A stretch of 14,552 nucleotides of DNA from JAZLIT01 sp045617525 (GTDB lineage: Bacteria; Bacillota; Bacilli; Bacillales_A; Planococcaceae): NCBI GenBank assembly GCA_045617525.1, contig JAZLIT010000258.1:1-14552 (forward strand). The letters are read 5' to 3'. How positions within the stretch are numbered: the first letter of the stretch is position 1; each line of letters begins with the position of its first letter. Below are positions 6,631 through 13,417 of the stretch, in pieces. The position numbers and the translations under genes are program-made. The notes under the pieces are model-generated. The model was not told the DNA's origin. It made no database searches and worked only from the letters and a program-made list of their open reading frames with translations.

Positions 6631-6996
6631 CTAAGATAATTTAAGTATATTATACACAATTTCTTTTAATTTTTCCGGCTGAAATGGCTTTGTGATAAAA
6701 TCTTTTGCACCATGTTCAATTGCATCCACAATAATACGCTGTTGGCCAAGTGCTGTAATCATTATAACCTTCGCCTCTGGATCATATTCTCGAATAAGCT
6801 TCAACGCTTCAATACCGCTCATAACTGGCATCGTTAAATCCATTGTCACTAAATCTGGCTTATGCTCCTTGTATAAAGCAACCGCCTCTTTCCCGTTAAT
6901 GCCCTGAGCAACAACTTCAATGCCCCATTCCTCTAACATATTACTCAATGTAGTGCGCATAAATAACGCGTCATCCACCACTAAAACTCTTGGCAT
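6631..6996 (-). CDS. yneI: Single-domain CheY-like response regulator (YneI)
   Basis: The 121-residue protein is a stand-alone receiver domain. The acidic pair is D8 and D9 (VVDDALFMR), the phosphoacceptor is D53 (TMDLTMPVMSG), the switch threonine is T81 (MITALGQ) and the conserved lysine is K103 (ITKPFQPEKL). All receiver residues are present and there is no output domain, so signalling would go through protein contact. No histidine kinase gene is nearby. It lies between ccdA and ccdC with gaps of about 25 and 21 bp, as in the B. subtilis ccdA-yneI-yneJ order. The ATG at 6996 has only a moderate site (TGGGGGT). Confidence 0.93.
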   Translation of the reverse strand: MPRVLVVDDALFMRTTLSNMLEEWGIEVVAQGINGKEAVALYKEHKPDLVTMDLTMPVMSGIEALKLIREYDPEAKVIMITALGQQRIIVDAIEHGAKDFITKPFQPEKLKEIVYNILKLS

Positions 6997-7021
6997 AATT
7001 GTACCCCCATTGCTGTAATTA

Positions 7022-7732
7022 TTAGAAACCTAAAAATCCACCAAAGAATGGCTCTAATAGTCGAATAAACCATGTTAAACCGTCAAAGAATAAAACAATC
7101 CCAACGAAAATCATAATATAACCGCCGACCTTAACAATTTTTTGACTATGCTTACGAATCCAGGCCAATCTCGACACAAAGAACGATAGCACAAAGAACG
7201 GAATTGCAAAACCGAAGTAATACGCAATCATATACGCCATACTCATATCTGGATTTGTGCTTGCAAGTGCAATAATAGCAGCTAAAATCGGTCCAGTACA
7301 AGGTGTCCAGCCTGCTGCGAACGCAAATCCTATAACAGCCGATCCAAGATAACCACTTGGGCGATTTTTAAATTGAATTTTTCGATCCTTCATTAAAAAA
7401 TCAAATTGCAATAGACCAACAATCATTAAACCAAATCCAACGATTAAAATAGCGCCAATTTGACGCATTAACTCTTGATAATTAAAAAAGAAATCTTTTG
7501 CCAGTGACGCACTAAACCCTAATACGATGAAAATAATTGAAAATCCTAATAGGAAGAAAAGCGTATGTAATATGGCGCGCTTTTGCAGCATCCCTTTTTC
7601 ATTTTTTATTTCATCTAACGTCATACCAGTAATATATGATAAAAATGCGGGATACAATGGCAACGTACAAGGTGAGATAAAACTTAAAAATCCTGCCCCA
7701 AAGGCAAGGAAGACATTTACGTCTGCGTTCAT
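7022..7732 (-). CDS. ccdA: Cytochrome c biogenesis protein CcdA (DsbD-like thiol transporter)
   Basis: This 236-residue membrane protein has six predicted helices. The two functional cysteines are present: C22 in SFISPCTLPLYP and C145 in AAGWTPCTGPIL, each followed by the conserved proline pattern. CcdA passes reducing equivalents across the membrane from cytoplasmic thioredoxin to extracytoplasmic thiol-disulfide proteins. This keeps the haem-binding cysteines of apocytochrome c reduced and in B. subtilis also serves endospore cortex formation. The ATG at 7732 is preceded by AAGGAGC at about 10 nt. It is first in the ccdA-yneI-ccdC operon. The promoter must lie in the 440-bp gap upstream, but no convincing boxes were found for this strand. 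Confidence 0.95.
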   Translation of the reverse strand: MNADVNVFLAFGAGFLSFISPCTLPLYPAFLSYITGMTLDEIKNEKGMLQKRAILHTLFFLLGFSIIFIVLGFSASLAKDFFFNYQELMRQIGAILIVGFGLMIVGLLQFDFLMKDRKIQFKNRPSGYLGSAVIGFAFAAGWTPCTGPILAAIIALASTNPDMSMAYMIAYYFGFAIPFFVLSFFVSRLAWIRKHSQKIVKVGGYIMIFVGIVLFFDGLTWFIRLLEPFFGGFLGF

Positions 7733-8175
7733 GTTATGAATCGCTCCTTTTCAAATACTATCTCCATCGTACCAAATTTACTGGTACATTTGGAAAATAA
7801 AGTTTTGAAATATTTATGTCCATTTTATGGTGAGCAAATCACACTCCTCATTTTATCGAACAATTCACATTATTAATAGTAATAATTGCACTAACGATAT
7901 AATAAATTTATGGTTGTAAAAATATAATTAAAACACATTTAATACTATTTAATACTAGAAAGTTTAATTGATGAATAGATTATAATAAGCCATGTTAGCG
8001 TCCTAATGCTTTTAGATTTTTTCTACAATTTGACCTTCTAATGGAATGTATCTATAATTGAAACATCTGGACTTACCTCGCTTGACACTTTTTTGGGTTG
8101 CGAATTCGGTGAGTCTTTTTTTTATCTAAATTATTTAAAGTGTTTCTTATTATCTATAGAACGGAGACTTTCAAC
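7733..8175. other. Intergenic region between divergent ccdA and dedA
   Basis: No gene is seen in these 443 bases. They hold a GTACCA/TGGTAC inverted repeat just upstream of ccdA (about 7770-7788). There is also an ATTATTA-ATAG-TAATAAT hairpin or operator-like dyad (7869-7886) and a perfect 10-bp direct repeat TTTAATACTA (7938-7947 and 7948-7957). A strong sigma-A promoter reading right starts at 8030. Functions of the repeats are unknown. Confidence 0.6.
8030..8058 (+). promoter_or_regulatory. Strong sigma-A promoter for the DedA gene
   Basis: A TTGACC -35 box (8030-8035), a 17-bp spacer and a perfect TATAAT -10 box (8053-8058). Transcription would start near 8065, giving a leader of about 110 nt before the coding region. 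Confidence 0.75.
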
Positions 8176-8814
8176 TTGATACTCGACTTCCTTCAATCTT
8201 TACGTGAAATAGATCAAATTATTTTCCATTATATAGATGTTCTTGGTCTTGCTATTTACTTCCTATTATTTGCAGTAGTCTTTTCGAAGACAGCCTTTGT
8301 CATTTTAACTTTTTTACCAGGCGATAGTCTTGTTTTTACAAGCGGTACACTAGCTGCAATTGACAAACTTAGCTTAATTGCCCTTTTTTTCCTCTTTATA
8401 ATCGCAACGACACTTGCAGATAGTACCAACTACTCGATTGGTAAGTTTTTTAGTCAGAAAAGCTTTTTCGTACGCTTTATTCCAGCGAGTACCATTGAGC
8501 ATGCATCACAATTTTTAGTGTCATACGACCGTATTGCCATCACGTTTTCTCGTTTTGTGCCTCTAATGCGTACGATGACACCCTTTATTTCCGGCTATAC
8601 GAAATTTTCGTATTGGACTTTTTTACGTTACAACTTCCTAGGGGCCATTCTTTGGACATTGGTGTGGCTTGGGTCTGGTTATTTACTGGGTAATATCCGT
8701 TGGGTGGAAGAAAATTTAGTGTTAACACTTACAATCATTACACTTCTCGTGTTTGCATTTTCAGGTGTTGCCTATTTAAAAAAATTTAGGAAAAATCGCA
8801 GAGGGCAAGCATAA
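8176..8814 (+). CDS. DedA family membrane protein, atypical (glutamate replaced by lysine)
   Basis: This 212-residue polytopic protein belongs to the DedA / VTT family, linked to lipid-carrier flipping and membrane homeostasis. Family marks are FLPGDSL (46-52), NYSIGKFF (85-92) and RFVPLMRTMTPFISG (126-140), followed by FLGAILWTLVWLGSGYLLG. The aspartate D50 and arginines R126 and R132 correspond to the essential D51, R130 and R136 of E. coli YqjA/YghB. The position of the equally essential E39 is a lysine (FSKTAF, K38). The start is TTG at 8176, because CGGAG lies about 9 nt upstream and the resulting N-terminus fits the family. An upstream GTG at 8140 has no ribosome binding site. Loss of the acidic residue suggests altered transport chemistry, but this is inference. 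Confidence 0.9.
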   Translation: MILDFLQSLREIDQIIFHYIDVLGLAIYFLLFAVVFSKTAFVILTFLPGDSLVFTSGTLAAIDKLSLIALFFLFIIATTLADSTNYSIGKFFSQKSFFVRFIPASTIEHASQFLVSYDRIAITFSRFVPLMRTMTPFISGYTKFSYWTFLRYNFLGAILWTLVWLGSGYLLGNIRWVEENLVLTLTIITLLVFAFSGVAYLKKFRKNRRGQA

Positions 8815-8820
8815 TTTCTG

Positions 8821-8859
8821 AATAAAGACGAGACCTATTTTCGGGCGCTCGTCTTTATT
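8821..8859 (+). terminator. Terminator-like hairpin after the DedA gene
   Basis: A perfect 12-bp inverted repeat AATAAAGACGAG (8821-8832) / CTCGTCTTTATT (8848-8859). The trailing T-run is short, but the stem starts 6 bp past the stop codon. Confidence 0.8.
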
Positions 8860-8996
8860 ATGTTATGTATGGAATTCTGCCAAAAAGGGAAATTTCTGAA
8901 ACACCTCGTTTTATTTCCATAAAAAATATTATTCAAACTACCACTTTACCGCCTTTTATTTTAAACTTAAATAAAATGGCAAAGGACGTGAGGAAC

Positions 8997-9377
8997 ATGG
9001 AATACCGTCGAGAAATCGCAGTCGTTTTTACACTGGAGGACGCATTAAAAAAAGTAAATAATATGCGGATGCACGGCTTTTCTGAACACGAAATCCATAT
9101 TTTCGCCAAGGATATACGGCCGATGCAATCGTTAAAAATGTATACAGAAATTGATATTCATCAAGCAGGCAACTTATTTGAAAAGGTACAAAGCATGCTA
9201 TGGCGGATGGATTTATATGAGGTTTGTCTTCGAAAATTGCAATTTTCAGAGGCAGAAATGCATCATTACGGCCATGTGATTGAACAAGGCGCGATTTTTA
9301 TGGTTGCCCAGCACGATTTACCTTTCGAAAAACAGAAAAAAGCAGCATTTGCACCAAATGCGCCCGAGGGTTATTAA
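8997..9377 (+). CDS. General stress protein, YflT domain
   Basis: This 126-residue cytoplasmic protein contains the short YflT / general stress protein 17M fold. A strand (REIAVVFTLEDAL) is followed by a helix with the NNMRMHGFSEHEIHIFAKD pattern, then helices, and a final strand with GAIFMVAQH. In Bacillus such proteins are induced by sigma-B under heat and other stress; their biochemical role is unknown. The ATG at 8997 is favoured because GTGAGG and AAAGGA lie just upstream; the frame is open back to 8865 but without a better start. A possible sigma-B-like pair (GTATGG at 8867-8872, 14 bp, GGGAAA at 8887-8892) lies about 100 bp upstream and is only a weak match. It is transcribed alone and ends near a 17-bp hairpin. 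Confidence 0.75.
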   Translation: MEYRREIAVVFTLEDALKKVNNMRMHGFSEHEIHIFAKDIRPMQSLKMYTEIDIHQAGNLFEKVQSMLWRMDLYEVCLRKLQFSEAEMHHYGHVIEQGAIFMVAQHDLPFEKQKKAAFAPNAPEGY

Positions 9378-9427
9378 TATATCGACAATGTTAAATACAG
9401 TGTCGGCAGTTTAAATTGTAAACAGCC

Positions 9428-9482
9428 CTAAAATAGTAAAGGGCAACGCTGTAAATATGCATGTAGCCCTTTACTATTTTAG
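9428..9482. terminator. Bidirectional terminator with a perfect 17-bp stem
   Basis: CTAAAATAGTAAAGGGC (9428-9444) pairs perfectly with GCCCTTTACTATTTTAG (9466-9482) across a 21-nt loop. The A/T tracts are within the stem. It lies between the convergent stress-protein and hydrolase genes. The 140 bp after it, up to 9622, contain no gene I could support, only an (ATTAA)n stretch near 9590-9610. Confidence 0.82.
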
Positions 9483-9622
9483 TGTCAGAAAAATCACTCC
9501 CCTTCACTTCTTCAAGTTCAAGGATGACAGCAGGCTCAGCTAATTCCGCCCCTCAATTTACTTTTCAGGAATTCTTCATCACTGAAATCTTAAATTAAAT
9601 TAAATTAATAAAGTATACAAAC

Positions 9623-10423
9623 TTAGCTCTGTTCAACTGCATTCAATAAATATTGATAGTAATCCTCTAAAATTTCAGCTACAGCTACAGTGTTTGTTAA
9701 AGGTAGGTAATGTTGTCCATTTTCGATAAGATGTACCTTAGCCTGTTCAAATTGTTTATTGAAAACTGTAGATTTTTTTAAAGATGTCTCATCGGCTGAA
9801 GCCCCTGCAATTAATAAAATAGTTGGAACAGGTATCTCTTTTAAGCAATAATCAATTGAAATGATTTCTTTTGACAGAAAATTATAAGCTACTTCGTTAC
9901 AATGGTGTGCATAAAAATTTTCTTGTTTAATATAATTGTTCAGAAAATAGGTTTCAAAATTAATATAAGCTTGATTTTCTAGATTAGGCATAGAATATGT
10001 TAATTCCTTAATGGCTTCCTCAATATCTTCAAAATTTTCAATGGCAGAAGGTAGCTCTACATCTTCATATTGTTCATTTCGTTCACCTAGAAAATAATGC
10101 CCACCATCTAGTAAAGCTAATGAACTAACATATTGAGGGTAACTAGAGGTGAATGCTTGAATAACCCAAGCTCCTAAAGAATTTCCCACAAAATGTGCTT
10201 TATGAATATTAAGTGCTTCAAGTATTTGTTTTATGTATTCGCAAAAACAAGAAATTGAATAATCATTTAATTGTTGCTTATTACTTCCAGGTAAATCAAA
10301 CACTAGCCAATTATACTCTTTCATTTGATTAGCTAATACTTGAAACATTTCTTTACGTTCGCCTAAAGCTGGAATAGCAACAATTACCTCTTTAGAATCT
10401 GTATTACCATAAAACGCATACAT
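9623..10423 (-). CDS. Alpha/beta-fold hydrolase
   Basis: This 266-residue cytoplasmic protein has a complete alpha/beta-hydrolase catalytic set. The nucleophile S82 lies in GNSLGAW (GxSxG), the probable acid D211 in GASADETSL, and the histidine H238 in ENGQHYLPL. The N-terminus shows the oxyanion-side segment VAIPALGERKEMF and FDLPGSN in place of the usual FDLPGHG. It most resembles the esterase / MenH-like group with an inserted helical cap around residues 115-190. The substrate cannot be told. The ATG at 10423 is preceded by AGAGGG at about 9 nt. It is 80 bp downstream of the phospholipase-like gene on the same strand, so co-transcription is possible. Confidence 0.87.
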   Translation of the reverse strand: MYAFYGNTDSKEVIVAIPALGERKEMFQVLANQMKEYNWLVFDLPGSNKQQLNDYSISCFCEYIKQILEALNIHKAHFVGNSLGAWVIQAFTSSYPQYVSSLALLDGGHYFLGERNEQYEDVELPSAIENFEDIEEAIKELTYSMPNLENQAYINFETYFLNNYIKQENFYAHHCNEVAYNFLSKEIISIDYCLKEIPVPTILLIAGASADETSLKKSTVFNKQFEQAKVHLIENGQHYLPLTNTVAVAEILEDYYQYLLNAVEQS

Positions 10424-10503
10424 AATCTTTAACCCTCTTTCTAAATTATTAGTGTTAGAACGACTTATTTAGACGTTTAATATTGAGAACTTCTAAAACA
10501 CGG

Positions 10504-11109
10504 TTAAATAGAGTTCACCTCAGGAAGCAGCCTAATCTTACCTATTGCTACGTCTACAGTAGTCTCTATATACCTGATGATTTGCTCAAACGTAAATACC
10601 TGTAGTTTTTCATCAATATCAGCATCGTCGAATTCCAAATCAGCTAGTGCATATGTGATAAAGGCAGTTACATCACTTCCTTTAACCTCATCAATTTCAA
10701 TAATATCTACAGATTCTGTTAATCCAAAAATAAGTTCATCCTTAATTCCATAATGCACCACTAATTTCGCATTTAACAAGCTAAAATCCTGATGATAAAG
10801 GGCCGCAACTTCCGCATTCGATTCCATTCTATTTTTAAGCCAAGGCAGATAAAAACCCTTCAGCCAAATATCATCCGCAATTAAATGTGCGTAATAACCA
10901 AGAATATAAGGGTCATCTGCTTGTTTACGATATTTCTCAATAAACCCACTGTAATCTACAGTTCTCGAAAAATCCTGTGCATCCCCCGTATAGAAATGGG
11001 ACGCATCCTTGTTTGACGTTGCATCGGCGGCAATTCCACCTACTAAAAATGATGGGCGATCCAAAATAGCTAAATGGTTTGCGATTTTCTGTGAAATGAT
11101 TGCATGCAT
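10504..11109 (-). CDS. Zinc-dependent phospholipase C-like hydrolase
   Basis: This 201-residue protein has the pattern of the zinc-dependent phospholipase C / S1-P1-like fold: His2 at the N-terminus, GGIAADAT with D29, SHFYTGD with H38, and GYYAHLIADD with H75, D79 and D80. These are the expected metal ligands. There is no signal peptide, so a cytoplasmic phosphatase or phosphodiesterase role is more likely than a secreted phospholipase. The ATG at 11109 is the first possible start, since a stop codon lies just upstream in frame. Its ribosome binding site (AAAGAG) is weak. NUDIX and alpha/beta-hydrolase genes lie on either side on the same strand. The family call is by motif; the substrate is unknown. 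Confidence 0.72.
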   Translation of the reverse strand: MHAIISQKIANHLAILDRPSFLVGGIAADATSNKDASHFYTGDAQDFSRTVDYSGFIEKYRKQADDPYILGYYAHLIADDIWLKGFYLPWLKNRMESNAEVAALYHQDFSLLNAKLVVHYGIKDELIFGLTESVDIIEIDEVKGSDVTAFITYALADLEFDDADIDEKLQVFTFEQIIRYIETTVDVAIGKIRLLPEVNSI

Positions 11110-11209
11110 TACTCTTTAACCCATTTGTACATCCCCCTTAGATTTATTGTTTTATACGGTACTTATTTGGACAATATCTCAATTCTTTAGGATAATCCTT
11201 TTCATTCAA

Positions 11210-11680
11210 CTATAGCTCTGAGAATGTATAATACTTAGATAAGTATTCATCCAAAATAATTTTATGACTTTTTACAATGTTTTTGGGTAATTCATTAGGA
11301 TAAAAGAATTCAAATGTTATCGATTCAGATTTATCTATGTTTAATTCTCCTTCAAAGCCCTCTGAGTAATAGGCAACTGTTACAACATAGAATTCATCCC
11401 CATTTTCTGCTTTTATATAATTCTGTGGTCCAGAATAAACGTTTATTAGGTTTAGTTTATCAACTTTCAGACCAGTTTCCTCAAATATTTCCCGTCTAGC
11501 AACGTCTTCAGTAGATTCTCCTAATTCCATTAGTCCTCCTGTAATTCCCCATACACCGCTTGGAAACTTCCGTTGTTGTAGTAACAACCTCCCCATTTCA
11601 TCAATAATAACCGTAACAGAACCCACGAATATCAAAGGCCTATGACCAACTAATTCTCTTAAATCTTCTATATACCCCAT
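11210..11680 (-). CDS. NUDIX hydrolase
   Basis: This 156-residue cytoplasmic protein has a perfect Nudix box from G49 to L71: G49, E55, R63, E64, E67, E68 and G70 all fit GX5EX7REUXEEXGU. It hydrolyses a nucleoside diphosphate linked to another group; the substrate is not readable. The N-terminus MGYIEDLRELVGHRP and the downstream NGDEFYVVTVAY belong to a NUDIX subgroup common in Bacillales. The ATG at 11680 is chosen because AAAGGGG lies about 9 nt upstream and it gives the usual family length; the frame stays open to 11785 without a good start. It is divergent from the 3-hydroxyacyl-CoA dehydrogenase gene. Confidence 0.92.
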   Translation of the reverse strand: MGYIEDLRELVGHRPLIFVGSVTVIIDEMGRLLLQQRKFPSGVWGITGGLMELGESTEDVARREIFEETGLKVDKLNLINVYSGPQNYIKAENGDEFYVVTVAYYSEGFEGELNIDKSESITFEFFYPNELPKNIVKSHKIILDEYLSKYYTFSEL

Positions 11681-11785
11681 AATTAAATACCCCTTTCCGT
11701 AGTTTTGAACACCCCTCTGCAAATCAGAAACAACCTTTAACATATAATACCATTTATCAACTGACTGTGAAGAAGGAATTGACAC

Positions 11786-11813
11786 TTGATTCTAACACCT
11801 CTTTTTGTATAGT
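11786..11813 (+). promoter_or_regulatory. Probable sigma-A promoter of the 3-hydroxyacyl-CoA dehydrogenase gene
   Basis: TTGATT (11786-11791), a 16-bp spacer and TATAGT (11808-11813), about 80 bp upstream of the ATG at 11895. A second TATACT at 11853-11858 lacks a good -35 box. Confidence 0.5.
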
Positions 11814-11894
11814 TAAATGACTACAAATGTATATTATGCTACCCTCTCGCACTATACTAAAATCTATAGCAGGTCTATAAAGGAGGTAATAAAC

Positions 11895-12788
11895 ATGAAT
11901 TACAAAAAAATTCTAATTGCAGGAAGCGGCGTTCTAGGTAGCCAAATCGCCTTCCAATCAGCTTTTCACGGTTTTGAAGTAAACGTTTTCGATATTAACG
12001 AGGAAGCCATCGCAGCTGCCAAAGAGCGGATGGCGAAATTAGCTCCTGTATACGCAGATTTCTTCAAGGATGTGGATCGTGCTGAAAATGCGTTAGCCAA
12101 CCTTTCTTACTATACAGATTTAGGACAAGCAGTTTCAGATAGAGATTTAGTAGTAGAAGCTGTTCCAGAACGTATCGAAATCAAACAAAGCTTTTATGAG
12201 GGACTAGCAAAAGTTGCACCCGAAAAAACGGTATTTGCTTCAAATTCTTCGACAATGCTACCCAGTCAATTTGCTGAATTCACAGGTCGCCCTGAGAAGT
12301 TCTTAGCCCTACACTTTGCAAACTCAATTTGGCAAAACAATACGGCTGAAATAATGGGACATGCCGGAACTGATATGAAATATGTAAATGAAGTAACAGA
12401 TTTCGCTCGTGCAATTGGCATGGTGCCATTCGTGCTGAAAAAAGAGCAACCGGGCTATATTTTAAACACCTTATTAGTACCATTCTTATCTGCTGCAATG
12501 GAACTTTGGGTGAAAGATATTGCAGATCCCCACACAATCGATAAAAACTGGATGATTTCAACAGGTTCACCTCGCGGACCATTTGCAATCTATGACATCG
12601 TTGGTATGGAAACACCTTATAACTTAAACTTAATGCGTGCACAAGTTGATCCAGCTGCAAAATTTGTGGCAGATAAAATTAAGCGTGAAATGATTGACAA
12701 AGGTAAAATGGGTATCAGCACGGGCGAAGGTTTCTACAAATATCCAAACCCAGCATACATGGATCCAGAATTCTTGAAATCGAACTAA
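11895..12788 (+). CDS. 3-hydroxyacyl-CoA / 3-hydroxybutyryl-CoA dehydrogenase-like protein
   Basis: This 297-residue NAD-dependent dehydrogenase has an N-terminal Rossmann domain with GSGVLG (G10, G12, G15) and D33 for NAD binding. It has the conserved ASNSST (116-121) and the catalytic pair H141 (ALHFANS) and E153 (TAEIM). The C-terminal domain has SPRGPFAIYDIVG and ends with GEGFYKYP. It oxidises (S)-3-hydroxyacyl-CoA or a related hydroxy acid. In the canonical short-chain enzymes the histidine is followed by FFNPV; here it is FANSI with WQNN, a subgroup I have seen in Lactobacillales and Staphylococcus, so the substrate may differ. The ATG at 11895 has a perfect AAAGGAGGT site. No thiolase or acyl-CoA gene is adjacent. 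Confidence 0.88.
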   Translation: MNYKKILIAGSGVLGSQIAFQSAFHGFEVNVFDINEEAIAAAKERMAKLAPVYADFFKDVDRAENALANLSYYTDLGQAVSDRDLVVEAVPERIEIKQSFYEGLAKVAPEKTVFASNSSTMLPSQFAEFTGRPEKFLALHFANSIWQNNTAEIMGHAGTDMKYVNEVTDFARAIGMVPFVLKKEQPGYILNTLLVPFLSAAMELWVKDIADPHTIDKNWMISTGSPRGPFAIYDIVGMETPYNLNLMRAQVDPAAKFVADKIKREMIDKGKMGISTGEGFYKYPNPAYMDPEFLKSN

Positions 12789-12846
12789 ATACTTAATAGT
12801 TTAAAACACCTAGGTCTCTCGTTTATACGTTAAGGAACGTTAAAAA

Positions 12847-12939
12847 TATGCACGATTCTATGCAATATCATGATGAACGCAGCCAGCCCCAAAACATGCT
12901 GAACTTGTTGCTGGGACTAACTTTGTAGAAACGTGCATA
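12847..12939. repeat. 93-bp element bounded by 14-bp inverted repeats
   Basis: TATGCACGATTCTA (12847-12860) and its inverse TAGAAACGTGCATA (12926-12939) match at 13 of 14 positions. A second nested pair CCAGC / GCTGG lies inside. A 26-codon frame (12848-12928) starting with ATG fits almost exactly between the repeats, preceded by AAGGA about 11 nt away. It could be a structured RNA, a short palindromic element or a terminal-repeat remnant. Confidence 0.55.
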
Positions 12940-12966
12940 AAACACATTATAAATAATATGACATAG

Positions 12967-13008
12967 AAAAAGCGCTAAACGTTGATATGACAACACTTAG
13001 CGCTTTTT
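12967..13008. terminator. Strong bidirectional terminator
   Basis: AAAAAGCGCTAA (12967-12978) pairs perfectly with TTAGCGCTTTTT (12997-13008), and the inner GTTG/CAAC pair extends the stem. It lies 178 bp past the dehydrogenase stop, so the transcript would include the 12847-12939 element. It can also end the small gene on the other strand. Confidence 0.88.
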
Positions 13009-13068
13009 CATATGCCCCCAAGCTTTCATTTGGGAACGTTATTTAATTTAAAATTTATATCATATTCA

Positions 13069-13257
13069 TTATTTTTGAGAAGAACCTTTTTTAAAGAAAA
13101 GGATCATAATACAAATACTACAGATGACAGTTTTAAATATTCCTAAAACGAGATAAGAGTAGTGTGAGTGATTTACTATGTTAGTAATACCATCTAAAAG
13201 GAATAAAAGCATAATAAAAATAGCAAACTTACGTACTAGATTAATATTAATATTCAT
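13069..13257 (-). CDS. Small membrane protein, unknown
   Basis: This 62-residue hydrophobic protein has two predicted membrane segments (about residues 9-27 and 34-54) and a basic C-terminus FFKKGSSQK. I do not recognise the family. The ATG at 13257 has a good AAGGAG site 8-9 nt upstream, and a promoter-like pair lies at 13311-13338, which supports it as a real gene. It stands alone at the edge of decayed mobile DNA. Confidence 0.6.
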   Translation of the reverse strand: MNININLVRKFAIFIMLLFLLDGITNIVNHSHYSYLVLGIFKTVICSICIMILFFKKGSSQK

Positions 13258-13310
13258 TGAATTATCTCCTTACAGCTTTTTTAAAGAACCACCAGTAAGC
13301 AAATTACTAC

Positions 13311-13338
13311 AGTATAGATTGTGTTTTTGTCTTAACAA
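13311..13338 (-). promoter_or_regulatory. Candidate promoter of the 62-aa membrane protein gene
   Basis: On the minus strand TTGTTA (13333-13338), a 16-bp spacer and TATACT (13311-13316), about 55 bp upstream of the ATG. Confidence 0.4.
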
Positions 13339-13417
13339 TGTCACTTCAAGATTAACTGTATATTTTATCCATATCAAGTGGGAATCGTAATCTTTATTGA
13401 GATAATGGATGGATTTT

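Noticed and set aside
7770..7796. FapR-like box (GTACCA...TGGTAC) upstream of ccdA
   Set aside because: Spacing and flanks do not match the FapR operator and ccdA is not a lipid synthesis gene.
9391..9548. Minus-strand frame with AELAEPAVILELEEVKG
   Set aside because: Runs through the 17-bp terminator hairpin, lacks a start and ribosome binding site; the resemblance to protein is weak.
11817..11894. 26-residue N-terminal extension of the dehydrogenase
   Set aside because: A perfect AAAGGAGGT site marks the ATG at 11895 and the Rossmann glycine motif then falls at the normal position.
12280..12660. 126-residue minus-strand frame
   Set aside because: Lies wholly inside the well-supported dehydrogenase gene and has no family features.
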